Source: an uncultured Phascolarctobacterium sp. (lineage in GTDB: Bacteria > Bacillota > Negativicutes > Acidaminococcales > Acidaminococcaceae). From it: a stretch of 64,000 nucleotides of DNA. Shown here one piece after another: positions 42,120 to 49,647 of the stretch (positions are counted from its first letter, which is position 1; each line of letters opens with the position of its first letter). The position numbers and the translations under genes were made by a program. Below the pieces are notes generated by a model. That model was given only the letters and a program-made list of their open reading frames with translations. It had not been told where the DNA came from and did not search any database. The stretch spans positions 62,001-126,000 of the forward strand of contig CANRJC010000001.1 in the NCBI GenBank assembly GCA_947630795.1. Reading direction: 5' to 3'.

Positions 42120-42368
42120 GCCTTCAACGAAAAAATGTAAAGTCGAGCTCAAAAAGAAAAAGCCGATCGCAAAAACGAGCGGCGCTCAGCCTTCAGCGTA
42201 AAAAAGCACAGTCGATTGTAAAAAGAAAAAGCAGAACCGAAAAGGCGAGAGGCGAGGGTAAAATGCGAGTGTTGCTCGACATTCAACGAAAAAATGTAGA
42301 GTCGAGCTCAAAAGGGAAAAGCAGATCTTAAAAAGGGAGGGCAGGCGACCGTAAACATAAAAATGTAA
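42120..42368. repeat. Longer degenerate repeats upstream of the 20-bp array
   Basis: The segment CTTCAACGAAAAAATGTAAAG (broken here by one base for display: first 20 are CTTCAACGAAAAAATGTAAA) at about 42122 recurs at 42282 as ATTCAACGAAAAAATGTAGA, each followed by GTCGAGCTCAAAA and an A-rich GAAAAAGC or GAAAAGC core. The period is about 160 bases. No gene is visible. Confidence 0.65.
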
Positions 42369-42490
42369 GGTCGAACTAAAAAATCAAAGTCGATCGCAAA
42401 AAGCGAAAGTCGATCGTAAAAAAGGAGAGTCGAACTTAAAAAGCAAAAGTCGATCTTAAAAAAAGCGAGAGTCGATCGTAAAAAACAAGG
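42369..42490. repeat. 20-bp tandem repeat array upstream of the porin
   Basis: Six units of exactly 20 bp (the last step is 21): the hexamer GTCGA with one preceding base (A or G) starts at 42369, 42389, 42409, 42429, 42449 and 42470. Consensus is AGTCGATC, two variable bases, then an A-rich tail with one or two G. It ends about 80 bases before the porin promoter. Units are contiguous, so it is not a CRISPR array. Confidence 0.85.
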
Positions 42491-42519
42491 GGCGCGAGAG
42501 CGCCTCTTAAAATTTTTGC
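42488..42519 (+). terminator. Terminator-like hairpin after the tandem repeat
   Basis: Stem AGGGGCGC/GCGCCTCT with loop GAGA, then TAAAATTTTT. No gene precedes it, so it either isolates the porin promoter or ends an unknown transcript through the repeat. Confidence 0.5.
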
Positions 42520-42571
42520 GCGAAAACTTACGGAAATTCACAAAAAATTTTCAGTTCCGACCGAAAAAGTC

Positions 42572-42599
42572 TTGTGGGGGGGTTCAACTATGCTACAAT
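42572..42599 (+). promoter_or_regulatory. G7-tract promoter P3 (porin)
   Basis: TTGTGG, 16-base spacer, TACAAT with upstream TGC. Seven G at 42576-42582, as in P1 and P2 of the RiPP locus. Confidence 0.75.
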
Positions 42600-42849
42600 A
42601 AAAGCGATGATGCGAAGGGTGGGAAAGTTCGGGAGTAGTTTCAAGGATTTCTTCTCCCGTGCTTTTTCTCGCAAGCCGCCGGAAACATCGTCGAGGGCGT
42701 GGGCGCTGAGGCGAGCGCCCGGGCCCATAAGAAAAGTTTATGAACTCCGTCGCTGCCGGGCGATACGCAAAGGAAACAAGGATACTTTGGTGGGGACCGG
42801 CCGCCTCGGGAGTTTGTAAAATACATTTATTCCTGAGGAGGAATGCAAA
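42600..42849 (+). promoter_or_regulatory. Long structured 5' leader of the porin mRNA
   Basis: About 240 untranslated bases with clear hairpins, including CGGGAG/CTCCCG (42639-42668) and GGGCGC/GCGCCC (about 42700-42721). The leader ends with a very strong RBS (GAGGAGG). A long leader is compatible with sRNA or stability control, but I recognise no known riboswitch. Confidence 0.5.
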
Positions 42850-44091
42850 ATGAAAAAGTCTCTTATCTTTGCCATGGCTATGGCTCTGGGCGTAACTGCC
42901 AGCGCTTATGCCGCCAACCCGTTCAGCGACGTGCCTGCAGGCCATTGGGCTTATGACAGCATCGAGAAACTGGCTGCTGCCGGCGTTATCGACGGCTACG
43001 GCGACGGCACCTTCGGCGGCGACAAACTGATGACCCGCTATGAGATGGCTCAGATCGTTGCCCGTGCTATGGCCAACGGCGCCAATGTGGACAAACTGGC
43101 TGCCGAGTTTGCAGATGAGCTGGACGCCCTTGGTGTTCGCGTCGCCAACTTGGAGAAGAAGGCCGACGCCGTTAAGATCACCGGCCAGATCCGTACCCAC
43201 TATGCAAGCTATCACTCTCTTAAGAACCAAGGAACTGATAGGCAGGATACTGTAATGCGTTCTCGTCTGTGGTTCGCAGGCCAGATCAACGACGACTGGA
43301 CATACACCGGTATGATTCAGAACGAGCAAAAGTTTGAGAGTGCAGGTGGCGATGAGGACACTAACTTCCAGCGTGCTTTTGTAAACGGCAAACTGGGCGG
43401 CGTAGCTGTTGAGGCTGGCCGTAACAACCTTGGTCTGTTGGGCACTGGCGGTCAGGTATATAGCAACCGTGTTGACTATGTAAAAGCCTCCTATGGTAAA
43501 GACGTAAAACTTACCGGCATGATAGGTAAGATGGCTAGTGGTAATGGTAAGAATATTGGCGGTGATTTCTGGGCAGCTTCTTTGAGCGGTAAGATCGGCG
43601 TAGTCAATGCTGAGGTAACTTATGTTGATGTAAAGGATCAAAACCCCAGTGTAACCAATAAAGTTAATACGCGGGGTGCGTTCGATAACAGCATCCTTGG
43701 TATCGATGTAAAATTCCCCATCGTAAAGAATCTGACCTTGGAAGGCCTGTGGCTGAAGGCTGAGGAAGACGACTTGGACGGTAATGATCAGGGTGTATTC
43801 GCAATGCTGAAATACGGTGGAGCGAAAGCTAACAAACCAGGTAGCTGGGGCGTATTCGCTAAGTATTGGAACATGGCAGGCACCACTATGATCTCTGAAG
43901 GTGATGACAACGCCTATGAAAACAACTTCTTAGATGCAGGCTTCACCGGTTACGGCGTAGGCGCTGAATATGCAGTTGCCAAGAACATGATCGCTTATAT
44001 CGATTATGTTGATTTGGAGAGCAAAGGCTCCGGCGCTCGGGACAAAGGGGATGGCTCTGCTTTGTGGACCCATCTGATGATCACTTTCTAA
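42850..44091 (+). CDS. ompM: OmpM-type outer-membrane porin with SLH domain
   Basis: A 413-residue outer-membrane protein. Signal peptide MKKSLIFAMAMALGVTASAYA, one SLH domain (residues 23-80, NPFSDVPAGHWAYDSIEKL...), a short coiled coil (about 82-107, ELDALGVRVANLEKKADA) and a C-terminal beta-barrel ending in aromatic LMITF. This is the Negativicutes OmpM/Mep45 plan: the SLH domain holds peptidoglycan, in Selenomonas by its cadaverine, and ties the outer membrane to the wall. Codon use shifts to highly expressed codons and the RBS is strong, so this is an abundant protein. Confidence 0.93.
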   Translation: MKKSLIFAMAMALGVTASAYAANPFSDVPAGHWAYDSIEKLAAAGVIDGYGDGTFGGDKLMTRYEMAQIVARAMANGANVDKLAAEFADELDALGVRVANLEKKADAVKITGQIRTHYASYHSLKNQGTDRQDTVMRSRLWFAGQINDDWTYTGMIQNEQKFESAGGDEDTNFQRAFVNGKLGGVAVEAGRNNLGLLGTGGQVYSNRVDYVKASYGKDVKLTGMIGKMASGNGKNIGGDFWAASLSGKIGVVNAEVTYVDVKDQNPSVTNKVNTRGAFDNSILGIDVKFPIVKNLTLEGLWLKAEEDDLDGNDQGVFAMLKYGGAKANKPGSWGVFAKYWNMAGTTMISEGDDNAYENNFLDAGFTGYGVGAEYAVAKNMIAYIDYVDLESKGSGARDKGDGSALWTHLMITF

Positions 44092-44135
44092 GAAAAATTC
44101 GTCACAGCGGCAACTGCGCAAGTTGCAAAAAAACG

Positions 44136-44161
44136 GAGGGGCACGCAAGTGCCCCTCTTTT
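44136..44161 (+). terminator. Terminator after the porin gene
   Basis: Nine-base-pair stem GAGGGGCAC/GTGCCCCTC with loop GCAA, then TTTTAT. The whole module, including the downstream GTGAAGA..., is partly repeated at 45104-45160. Confidence 0.92.
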
Positions 44162-44233
44162 ATGTTGTGAAGAAAAGAAAAAAGCGGGAGAGTTTTCGGC
44201 TCTCACCGCCCGTTTTGCTTATAGCGACAAAAC

Positions 44234-44581
44234 TCATGCTTCTCCGGCCATAAGTTCCTTCAATTGCGTTATCAAGATCGGCAACTCTTCGAAGACCACA
44301 TCTGCTATGATATTCCAGTTGGTCCCATCATAGTTATGGACTAACCTATGCCTGACTCCGGCTATCATGGCCCAAGGGATCTGCGGCTGTCCCTTTTTAT
44401 ATTCGTCCGACAGTCGGTAAACATGCTCGCCGATATTGTAGAGCGGGGTAGTGACGAGCCATTGCAGAGGTCGCTCTTGCAACAGAGACTCTCTGCTCAC
44501 AGCGTTTTCAGCGATGTATTCGTGCAACTGCACGGCATTCTCGTAAATTTTGATGATGCGCTGCCGATCGGTGAACTTCAT
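44234..44581 (-). CDS. hepT: HepT-like HEPN ribonuclease toxin
   Basis: A 115-residue DUF86/HEPN protein. The catalytic RNase motif R-x4-H-x-Y is present as RHRLVHNY near residue 77. HepT toxins cleave or are regulated by AMPylation in type VII toxin-antitoxin systems with the MntA nucleotidyltransferase, which is encoded directly upstream with a 4-base overlap. The overlap and order (antitoxin first) fit a classic module. Confidence 0.9.
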   Translation of the reverse strand: MKFTDRQRIIKIYENAVQLHEYIAENAVSRESLLQERPLQWLVTTPLYNIGEHVYRLSDEYKKGQPQIPWAMIAGVRHRLVHNYDGTNWNIIADVVFEELPILITQLKELMAGEA

Positions 44582-44910
44582 GCTACCAACAGCCTTTCTT
44601 TCATAACGGCAGTATAAAAATCGCTGCCACTGTTTATCTCGCTGATCTCGAATACATCCACTTTTTTCTTCAACACTTCTCGTAATTCTTCCGCTAAAGC
44701 AAAAACAGAAACAGGTTTGAACCCTTCGCCGCCATAAACGAGAAAGTCCAGATCGCTGTCGGCATCAGCTTCTCCCCGAGCGTAGGAGCCGAAGAGATAG
44801 ATCGCCCGCAACTTGTATTTTTCAGCAAGAGGCTTCACGATGCAGCTGATAGTTTCTATGGTAAGAGCATTTTCAGACACGGCGATCTTCCCTTCCTCCG
44901 GTTCGTTCAC
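44578..44910 (-). CDS. mntA: MntA-like nucleotidyltransferase antitoxin
   Basis: A 110-residue minimal nucleotidyltransferase with the motif GS-x10-DxD (GSYARGEADADSDLDFLV near residue 41). In MntA/HepT pairs it AMPylates HepT and blocks its RNase activity. The frame starts at GTG 44910, immediately downstream of an inverted repeat and promoter. A shorter start is possible, but no better RBS is visible. Confidence 0.87.
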   Translation of the reverse strand: MNEPEEGKIAVSENALTIETISCIVKPLAEKYKLRAIYLFGSYARGEADADSDLDFLVYGGEGFKPVSVFALAEELREVLKKKVDVFEISEINSGSDFYTAVMKERLLVA

Positions 44911-44919
44911 ACAACATGT

Positions 44920-44942
44920 AAAGCAGAAATATGTTCTGCTTT
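44920..44942 (-). promoter_or_regulatory. Inverted repeat at the mntA-hepT start site (putative operator)
   Basis: Perfect 9-base arms AAAGCAGAA and TTCTGCTTT around ATATG. It covers the expected transcription start, 10 bases before the GTG, and would suit autoregulation or a 5' hairpin. Confidence 0.6.
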
Positions 44943-44943
44943 G

Positions 44944-44972
44944 ATTCTATCATAATAAAAAACTTTTTTCAA
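44944..44972 (-). promoter_or_regulatory. Promoter of mntA-hepT
   Basis: On the minus strand: TTGAAA, 17-base spacer, TAGAAT. Confidence 0.72.
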
Positions 44973-45103
44973 TGAAGGGCAAAAGGAGAGGACAGTGTCG
45001 ACAGTGTCAAGTGATCGTTGGCAAAAATTTGCAAAAAGCAAAGGCCCCCAGCGGCGGCGAAAGCGGAGCAATATCGGAACTGACGAAAACAAAATGAGAA
45101 AGC

Positions 45104-45160
45104 AAAAACGTAGGGACGCTCAGGCGTCCCTCTTCTATCGTGAAGAGAAAAAATTTTCGC
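45104..45160 (+). repeat. Partial copy of the porin terminator module
   Basis: AAAAACG, stem AGGGACGC/GCGTCCCT with loop TCAG, then CTTCTATCGTGAAGAGAAAAAA. It matches 44128-44185 in layout and flanks, with compensatory stem changes. No gene ends here, so it may be the remnant of a lost gene end. Confidence 0.55.
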
Positions 45161-45351
45161 GGCTCGCGCAACGGGGGCCGCAGTCTTTTTTTGCAAAGGA
45201 AAAAGAAAAGACGAGACGAAAAACGAATGAGCGCTTTGTAAAAAGCAGGCTTTTCCTTCGAGAGGCCGAAGTTTTTCGAGAGCAAGAGAAATTTCGAAAG
45301 ATGAGCGGCTTTTCGGCCCTTTGCTTTTCGCTTGCATAGGGCCGGTCATTA

Positions 45352-45381
45352 TTGCATACTATACAAGGGCTGTGCTATAAT
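45352..45381 (+). promoter_or_regulatory. Promoter of the asp23-to-nudF operon
   Basis: TTGCAT, 18-base spacer, TATAAT with upstream TGC, about 125 bases before asp23. Confidence 0.65.
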
Positions 45382-45505
45382 TAACGGCAAAGAGAGAGGA
45401 GCTCTCGGCGCCGGCAAAAAAACGGCCGCAGCCCGCGGCCGCAAAGGAAAAGAAAAAGGCGCCGCTCTCGCTTTCACCGGCGGGAGCAAGAGGCGGAGGC
45501 TGAAG

Positions 45506-46006
45506 ATGGCTGCCCAAAAACCAACTGCTCAAACCAACGAAGATGACATCGGCGCCGTTAGGGTGACCGATGAAGTGATACGCATCATGGCCGCGCTGGC
45601 CGCTCAGGAAGTGCCGGGGGTCCTCGGCATGAGCGGCGGCTTGGCAGAAGACTTGAGCAGGATGCTGGGCAAAGACACGGCCTCCGAAGGCGTGCGCTTT
45701 AAGGTGAACGGCAGCCTTTTGCAGCTCAGCGTTTATCTGAACATGGAATACGGTTACTGCCTGCCGGAGGTGGCCTTGGCGGTGCAGGAAAAAGTCAAAA
45801 AGGCCATCGAAGAGATGACCGGCTATCAGGTGAAGAGCGTGGATGTGCACGTTGAAGGCGTGGGGCGGAGAAAAGACCCCTCGCTTTTGCCGGAGCACCC
45901 CGGCGAGGCGGAGACCCTTATGGAAAAAAGCATCGCCGACGGTGAAGGGGCGGAGCCGGAAGAGGAACTGGACAAAAGACGCGCCATGTTTTTTGAGGAG
46001 GAATGA
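45506..46006 (+). CDS. Asp23/Gls24 envelope stress protein
   Basis: A 166-residue Asp23/Gls24-family protein (core residues about 12-115: GAVRVTDEVIRIMAALAAQEVPG). Such proteins bind the membrane through AmaP and respond to envelope or alkaline stress. The ATG at 45506 behind GGAGG is chosen over the upstream frame from 45332, whose extra 58 residues are basic and unlike the family. AmaP and a DUF2273 protein follow, the usual trio. Confidence 0.92.
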   Translation: MAAQKPTAQTNEDDIGAVRVTDEVIRIMAALAAQEVPGVLGMSGGLAEDLSRMLGKDTASEGVRFKVNGSLLQLSVYLNMEYGYCLPEVALAVQEKVKKAIEEMTGYQVKSVDVHVEGVGRRKDPSLLPEHPGEAETLMEKSIADGEGAEPEEELDKRRAMFFEEE

Positions 46007-46008
46007 AA

Positions 46009-46527
46009 ATGAATTTGGCGGATAGGATAATCCTTACCTTATATACACTGATCATGCTGGCCATCTCGGCGGCTGTGGTGCTGGTGAGCTTGGGCATGGT
46101 GGGCTACCACAACCTGTCCATCTTCATGGATCTTATCAACGGCAACTGGGCCTTTGCTCTGGGGGGCGTCGTCATGTTCCTCGTCAGCCTGCATCTTTTG
46201 ATCACCGGCATAGGCATCGGCGGCGGTTCTTTGAAACTGGCTGACGGCGCCGGCGGCAAAGTGACCGTGAGCCGCAGAGCTTTGGAACACTACATCGAAG
46301 ATCTGGCGGAAGAGATCTACGGCATCCATCACACCAAGGTCGTGATCAAACTGCAGGAAGAAGCCATCGGCGTGCGCATCAACGCCACCATCGAGCCGGG
46401 CATCAACATCCCCGAGGCCACCAAAGACGTGCGGGACAATATCAAGGAGAGCGTAAAGAAGGCCATAGGGGCCGAAGTGCGGGAAGTGGAACTGTTCGTA
46501 AAACAGATCAAGGCCAAGGAAGAATAG
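46009..46527 (+). CDS. amaP: Asp23 membrane anchor AmaP
   Basis: A 172-residue protein with two N-terminal membrane helices (about 8-32 and 48-72) and a cytosolic Asp23-like domain. It anchors Asp23 at the membrane. The RBS GAGGAGG fits the second ATG (46009) better than the first (46003). Confidence 0.88.
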   Translation: MNLADRIILTLYTLIMLAISAAVVLVSLGMVGYHNLSIFMDLINGNWAFALGGVVMFLVSLHLLITGIGIGGGSLKLADGAGGKVTVSRRALEHYIEDLAEEIYGIHHTKVVIKLQEEAIGVRINATIEPGINIPEATKDVRDNIKESVKKAIGAEVREVELFVKQIKAKEE

Positions 46528-46537
46528 GAGACCGGTC

Positions 46538-46765
46538 ATGCTTAACGAGATCTTAGCCGATATCTGGCACCACTACCGAGGCAGAGTGCTGTGCTCTCTG
46601 GCAGGGTTGTTCGTAGGGAGCCTGTTTTTGTGGCTGGGCTTCTTCGCCGCCCTCTTTCTCCTCGTGTGCATCGCCTGCGGTTTTTATTTGGGCTACAAGC
46701 TGGATATGAAAGAAGATATTTTGGAATGGCTGGACAGGATGCTCCCGCCCGGCTATCACCGTTGA
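46538..46765 (+). CDS. DUF2273 small membrane protein
   Basis: A 75-residue protein with two close membrane helices (GRVLCSLAGLFVGSLFLWLG and LFLLVCIACGFYLGYKLD). It belongs to the DUF2273 family found with Asp23 and AmaP. Start ATG behind AGGAGA. Confidence 0.85.
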   Translation: MLNEILADIWHHYRGRVLCSLAGLFVGSLFLWLGFFAALFLLVCIACGFYLGYKLDMKEDILEWLDRMLPPGYHR

Positions 46766-46792
46766 TCTTTTACAAGGAGCAGGAGGAAAGAG

Positions 46793-47200
46793 ATGAGTCG
46801 TCGTACAGCCCGGGAACTGGTTTTGCAAAGTCTCTTCCAGATCGATCTGGCCGGGGCAGAGCCGAAGGCCGCTTTGGCAGCCGCCAAGGCCGAACACAGC
46901 GGCGGGCAGATAGAAGAAGCCGCCGTTTATGCGGAAGAGCTGCTGCAGGGAGTGCTGGCCAAATATAAAGAAATCGATGCCAAATTGGCGGCCGCTTCCA
47001 TAGGCTGGCCTCTGTGGCGGATGCCGGCCACCGACCGCAACATCATGCGGCTGGCGGCCTACGAATTGCTCTACGCTCCCGTGCCCTTGTCGCCGCCCAT
47101 AGCGATCAACGAAGCGGTGGAGCTGGCCAAAGTTTACGGCACCGACGATTCTCCCCGGTTCATCAACGGCGTGTTGGGCCGCTTGACCAGAGAAAAATAA
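46793..47200 (+). CDS. nusB: Transcription antitermination factor NusB
   Basis: A 135-residue all-helical protein (SRRTARELVLQSLFQIDLAG at the N-terminus; PIAINEAVELAKVYGTDDSP near the C-terminus). NusB binds boxA RNA with NusE/S10 in rRNA antitermination. AGGAGG precedes the ATG. Confidence 0.96.
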   Translation: MSRRTARELVLQSLFQIDLAGAEPKAALAAAKAEHSGGQIEEAAVYAEELLQGVLAKYKEIDAKLAAASIGWPLWRMPATDRNIMRLAAYELLYAPVPLSPPIAINEAVELAKVYGTDDSPRFINGVLGRLTREK

Positions 47201-47204
47201 AACG

Positions 47205-48173
47205 ATGGAGATCTTTTTAGGCATAGACACCAGCTGCTACACCACCAGCCTGGCCGTTATGGACAAAGAAGGCAGGCTGCTGGCCGAAGCCCGCAGGCCC
47301 CTCACCGTGAAGGAGGGAGGACGAGGGCTGGCCCAAAGGGACATGGTGTTTCAACATGTTAAGAATCTGCCTCTATTGGCGGAAGGATCGTTAGAGGGGA
47401 AAGACTATCACCTCTTGGCCGTAGGGGTCAGCGCCAAGCCGCGCCCGTCGGCGGAGTCCTATATGCCGGCTTTTCTGCCCGGCTTGAGTTTGGGACGTTC
47501 GTTGGCTGCGGCCTGCGGCTGTCCCCTTTATACTTTGAGCCATCAGGAAGGGCATGTGGCCGCCGTGCTGTGGCACTTGGGGGACGATTTCAAGGCAGAA
47601 AAATTTTTGACTCTGCACATCTCAGGCGGCACTACCGATCTGCTTTTGGTGACTGCGAGAGACGACGGCAGTCATGCCTTGTCTCTTTTGGGAGGAAGCA
47701 GCGACCTGCAGGCCGGTCAGTTCGTCGATAGAGTGGGGCAGGCCTTGGGCTTGGGCTTTCCCGCCGGCCCGGCTTTGGAAAAATTGGCCGGCACCGCCGC
47801 CGCTCCTTTGGAACTGCCGGTGGCCTACAGCGGCTATCACATCAGCCTGGCCGGCCCCTGCACGGCGGCTTTGAGAGCTTTGGCCAAGGGTGCCGAGCCT
47901 GCTGCTTTGGCCTTAGGGGTCGAAAGGGTGCTGGCCCTCAGTTTGGGCCGCCTGGCCCGCAGGGCCGCCGCCGACCATGGTTGCAAAGAGCTGCTTTTGG
48001 TAGGTGGCGTGGCCGGCAATCTCTACATCAGAGAAGAAATGGAAAAATTGCTGCGTCCTCGGGGCATAACTTTGCATACCGCGCCGCCTCTTTTCAGCAG
48101 AGACAATGCCGTGGGCTGCGCCGCCGTGGCCAGAGCCCGTTATATTTTTCAAAAAGAACAAGAAAATGGATAG
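47205..48173 (+). CDS. TsaD/Kae1 paralogue (not TsaD itself)
   Basis: A 322-residue ASKHA-fold protein of the TsaD/Kae1 family. The metal site HxxxH is kept (HQEGH), and GFPAGPALEKLA, GGVAGNLYIREEM and RDNAVGCAAV match. The TsaD phosphate motif SGGHT is SGGTT, and the family's catalytic-region GEAFDKV is QFVDRV, so the t6A function is doubtful. Similar paralogues occur between nusB and xseA in other Firmicutes. Its true role is unknown to me. Confidence 0.82.
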   Translation: MEIFLGIDTSCYTTSLAVMDKEGRLLAEARRPLTVKEGGRGLAQRDMVFQHVKNLPLLAEGSLEGKDYHLLAVGVSAKPRPSAESYMPAFLPGLSLGRSLAAACGCPLYTLSHQEGHVAAVLWHLGDDFKAEKFLTLHISGGTTDLLLVTARDDGSHALSLLGGSSDLQAGQFVDRVGQALGLGFPAGPALEKLAGTAAAPLELPVAYSGYHISLAGPCTAALRALAKGAEPAALALGVERVLALSLGRLARRAAADHGCKELLLVGGVAGNLYIREEMEKLLRPRGITLHTAPPLFSRDNAVGCAAVARARYIFQKEQENG

Positions 48174-49404
48174 AGCCTTCACCGTAACGGAGCTTACCGC
48201 TCACATCAAAAAGCTGTTGGCTAAAGACGAAGAACTGCAGAACGTCATCGTCTCCGGCGAGGTCAGCAATTATAAACGCTATCCCAGCGGCCACGCCTAC
48301 TTTACTTTAAAGGACGCAGGGGCCCAGTTGAAGTGCGTCATGTTCAAAGGCAGCGCCGCCCGTTTGAGCTTCACGCCCCAAAACGGCGATAAGGTGCTGG
48401 CCATCGGCCGCATCGCCGTGTACGAAAGAGACGGAGCCTATCAGCTTTACGTCGACATCTTGCAGCAGCAGGGCCTGGGCGCTTTGATGCAGGCCTTTGA
48501 AAAATTGAAGAAGAAACTGGAGGGAGAGGGCCTATTCGCGGCAGAGAGAAAGCAGCCTCTGCCCTTCTTCCCGGCGGCGGTGGGAGTCATAACCTCTCCC
48601 AGCGGCGCCGCAGTGCGAGACATCATCACCGTCGCCCGCCGCCGCGACCCTGCCGTCAAGCTCCTCCTTTACCCGGTGCAGGTGCAGGGGGAAGAGGCGG
48701 GAGGCGAGATAGTTCGTGCTTTGAGATTTTTCGCCGCCCACAAAGGCTTGGCCGATGTGCTCATCGTGGGGCGAGGCGGCGGCAGCATCGAAGACCTGTG
48801 GGCCTTCAACGAAGAAAAAGTGGTGCGAGCCGTGGCGGCCTGTCCTTTGCCTGTGATCAGCGCCGTGGGCCACGAGACCGATTTCACTTTGACAGACTTC
48901 GCCGCCGATCAAAGAGCAGCCACTCCGTCTCAGGCAGCGGAGCTGGCAGTGCCGGACACGGCGGCCCTGAGACAGCGGCTGGAGCAATCGCATCGTCGTT
49001 TGGCTTTTTTGCTGCAGGCGCGGGCCGAAAAAGCCGAGGCCGCATGGGAACGGCTGCGAGGAGCATGGGCTTTGCGGCAACCTCTGCACCTTTTGGAGGA
49101 AAGGGCTTTGCCTGTAGATGCTGCTTTAGACGGAGCCCGTCGAGCTTTGAACAGTCGTTTGACTGCCGACGGTCAACGCTTGGCAGTGGGGCTGACCGCT
49201 TTGGGCGGGCTCAATCCTTTGAGCGTTTTGGCTCGAGGCTACAGCATCACCGCCTGCGAAGGGCACTTGGTGCGCAGCATCGAGGATGTGCGTTGGGGAG
49301 CGGAGTTGGAGACGACGGTGGCCGGCGGCCGGGAAAAGATCGTTTCCGTCGTGCAAGATGTGCAAGTTTTAGAGGAGCGAAAAAATAATGGGGACCAGAT
49401 CTAA
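48166..49404 (+). CDS. xseA: Exonuclease VII, large subunit
   Basis: A 412-residue subunit with an N-terminal OB fold (VSGEVSNYKRYPSGHAYFTLKD), the catalytic core (GRGGGSIEDLWAFNEEKV and GHETDFTLTDFAADQRAATPS) and a coiled-coil C-terminus. The ATG at 48166 overlaps the TsaD-paralogue stop by 8 bases, which fixes the start. It degrades single-stranded DNA with XseB. Confidence 0.96.
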   Translation: MDRAFTVTELTAHIKKLLAKDEELQNVIVSGEVSNYKRYPSGHAYFTLKDAGAQLKCVMFKGSAARLSFTPQNGDKVLAIGRIAVYERDGAYQLYVDILQQQGLGALMQAFEKLKKKLEGEGLFAAERKQPLPFFPAAVGVITSPSGAAVRDIITVARRRDPAVKLLLYPVQVQGEEAGGEIVRALRFFAAHKGLADVLIVGRGGGSIEDLWAFNEEKVVRAVAACPLPVISAVGHETDFTLTDFAADQRAATPSQAAELAVPDTAALRQRLEQSHRRLAFLLQARAEKAEAAWERLRGAWALRQPLHLLEERALPVDAALDGARRALNSRLTADGQRLAVGLTALGGLNPLSVLARGYSITACEGHLVRSIEDVRWGAELETTVAGGREKIVSVVQDVQVLEERKNNGDQI

Positions 49405-49645
49405 CCGAAAAGCAGCGAAGAACATCACTTTCGAAGGGGCGTTGGCAGCCTTGGAGGAGCAGGTGAAACTGCTGGAAGAGGGGCAGCTGACCTTGGAAGA
49501 AAGTTTGGAAGTTTATAAATATGCCATGGAACTGGGGGCGATCTGCCGGAAAAAACTGGAAGGAGCCAAACAGGAAGTGGAGAAGATCGTAGCAGCCGGC
49601 GGCGAAGACTACAAAACGGAGACCTTCGCGCCCCGGGAGGATTGA
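49388..49645 (+). CDS. xseB: Exonuclease VII, small subunit
   Basis: An 85-residue helical protein with the XseB signature FEGALAALEEQVKLLEEGQL then TLEESLEVYKYAMEL. It overlaps xseA by 17 bases and forms the exonuclease VII complex. Confidence 0.94.
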   Translation: MGTRSNRKAAKNITFEGALAALEEQVKLLEEGQLTLEESLEVYKYAMELGAICRKKLEGAKQEVEKIVAAGGEDYKTETFAPRED

Positions 49646-49647
49646 AC

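Larger units (their letters stand above)
44973..45505. other. Gap between the toxin-antitoxin pair and asp23
   Basis: An A-rich gap of about 530 bases without a convincing gene. It contains a second copy of the porin terminator module (45104-45160), a weaker hairpin with a T-run (45159-45190) and the asp23 promoter. Confidence 0.5.

Noticed and set aside
42369-42490. CRISPR array
   Set aside because: Units are contiguous 20-mers without unique spacers, and no cas genes are present.
44995-45339. Plus-strand and minus-strand frames of about 110-126 codons before asp23
   Set aside because: They are Lys/Arg/Phe low-complexity translations of an A-rich gap with hairpins and carry no RBS or motif.
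47205-48173. Annotation as tsaD
   Set aside because: The SGGHT and GEAFDKV elements of TsaD are altered; only the general fold and HxxxH are shared.
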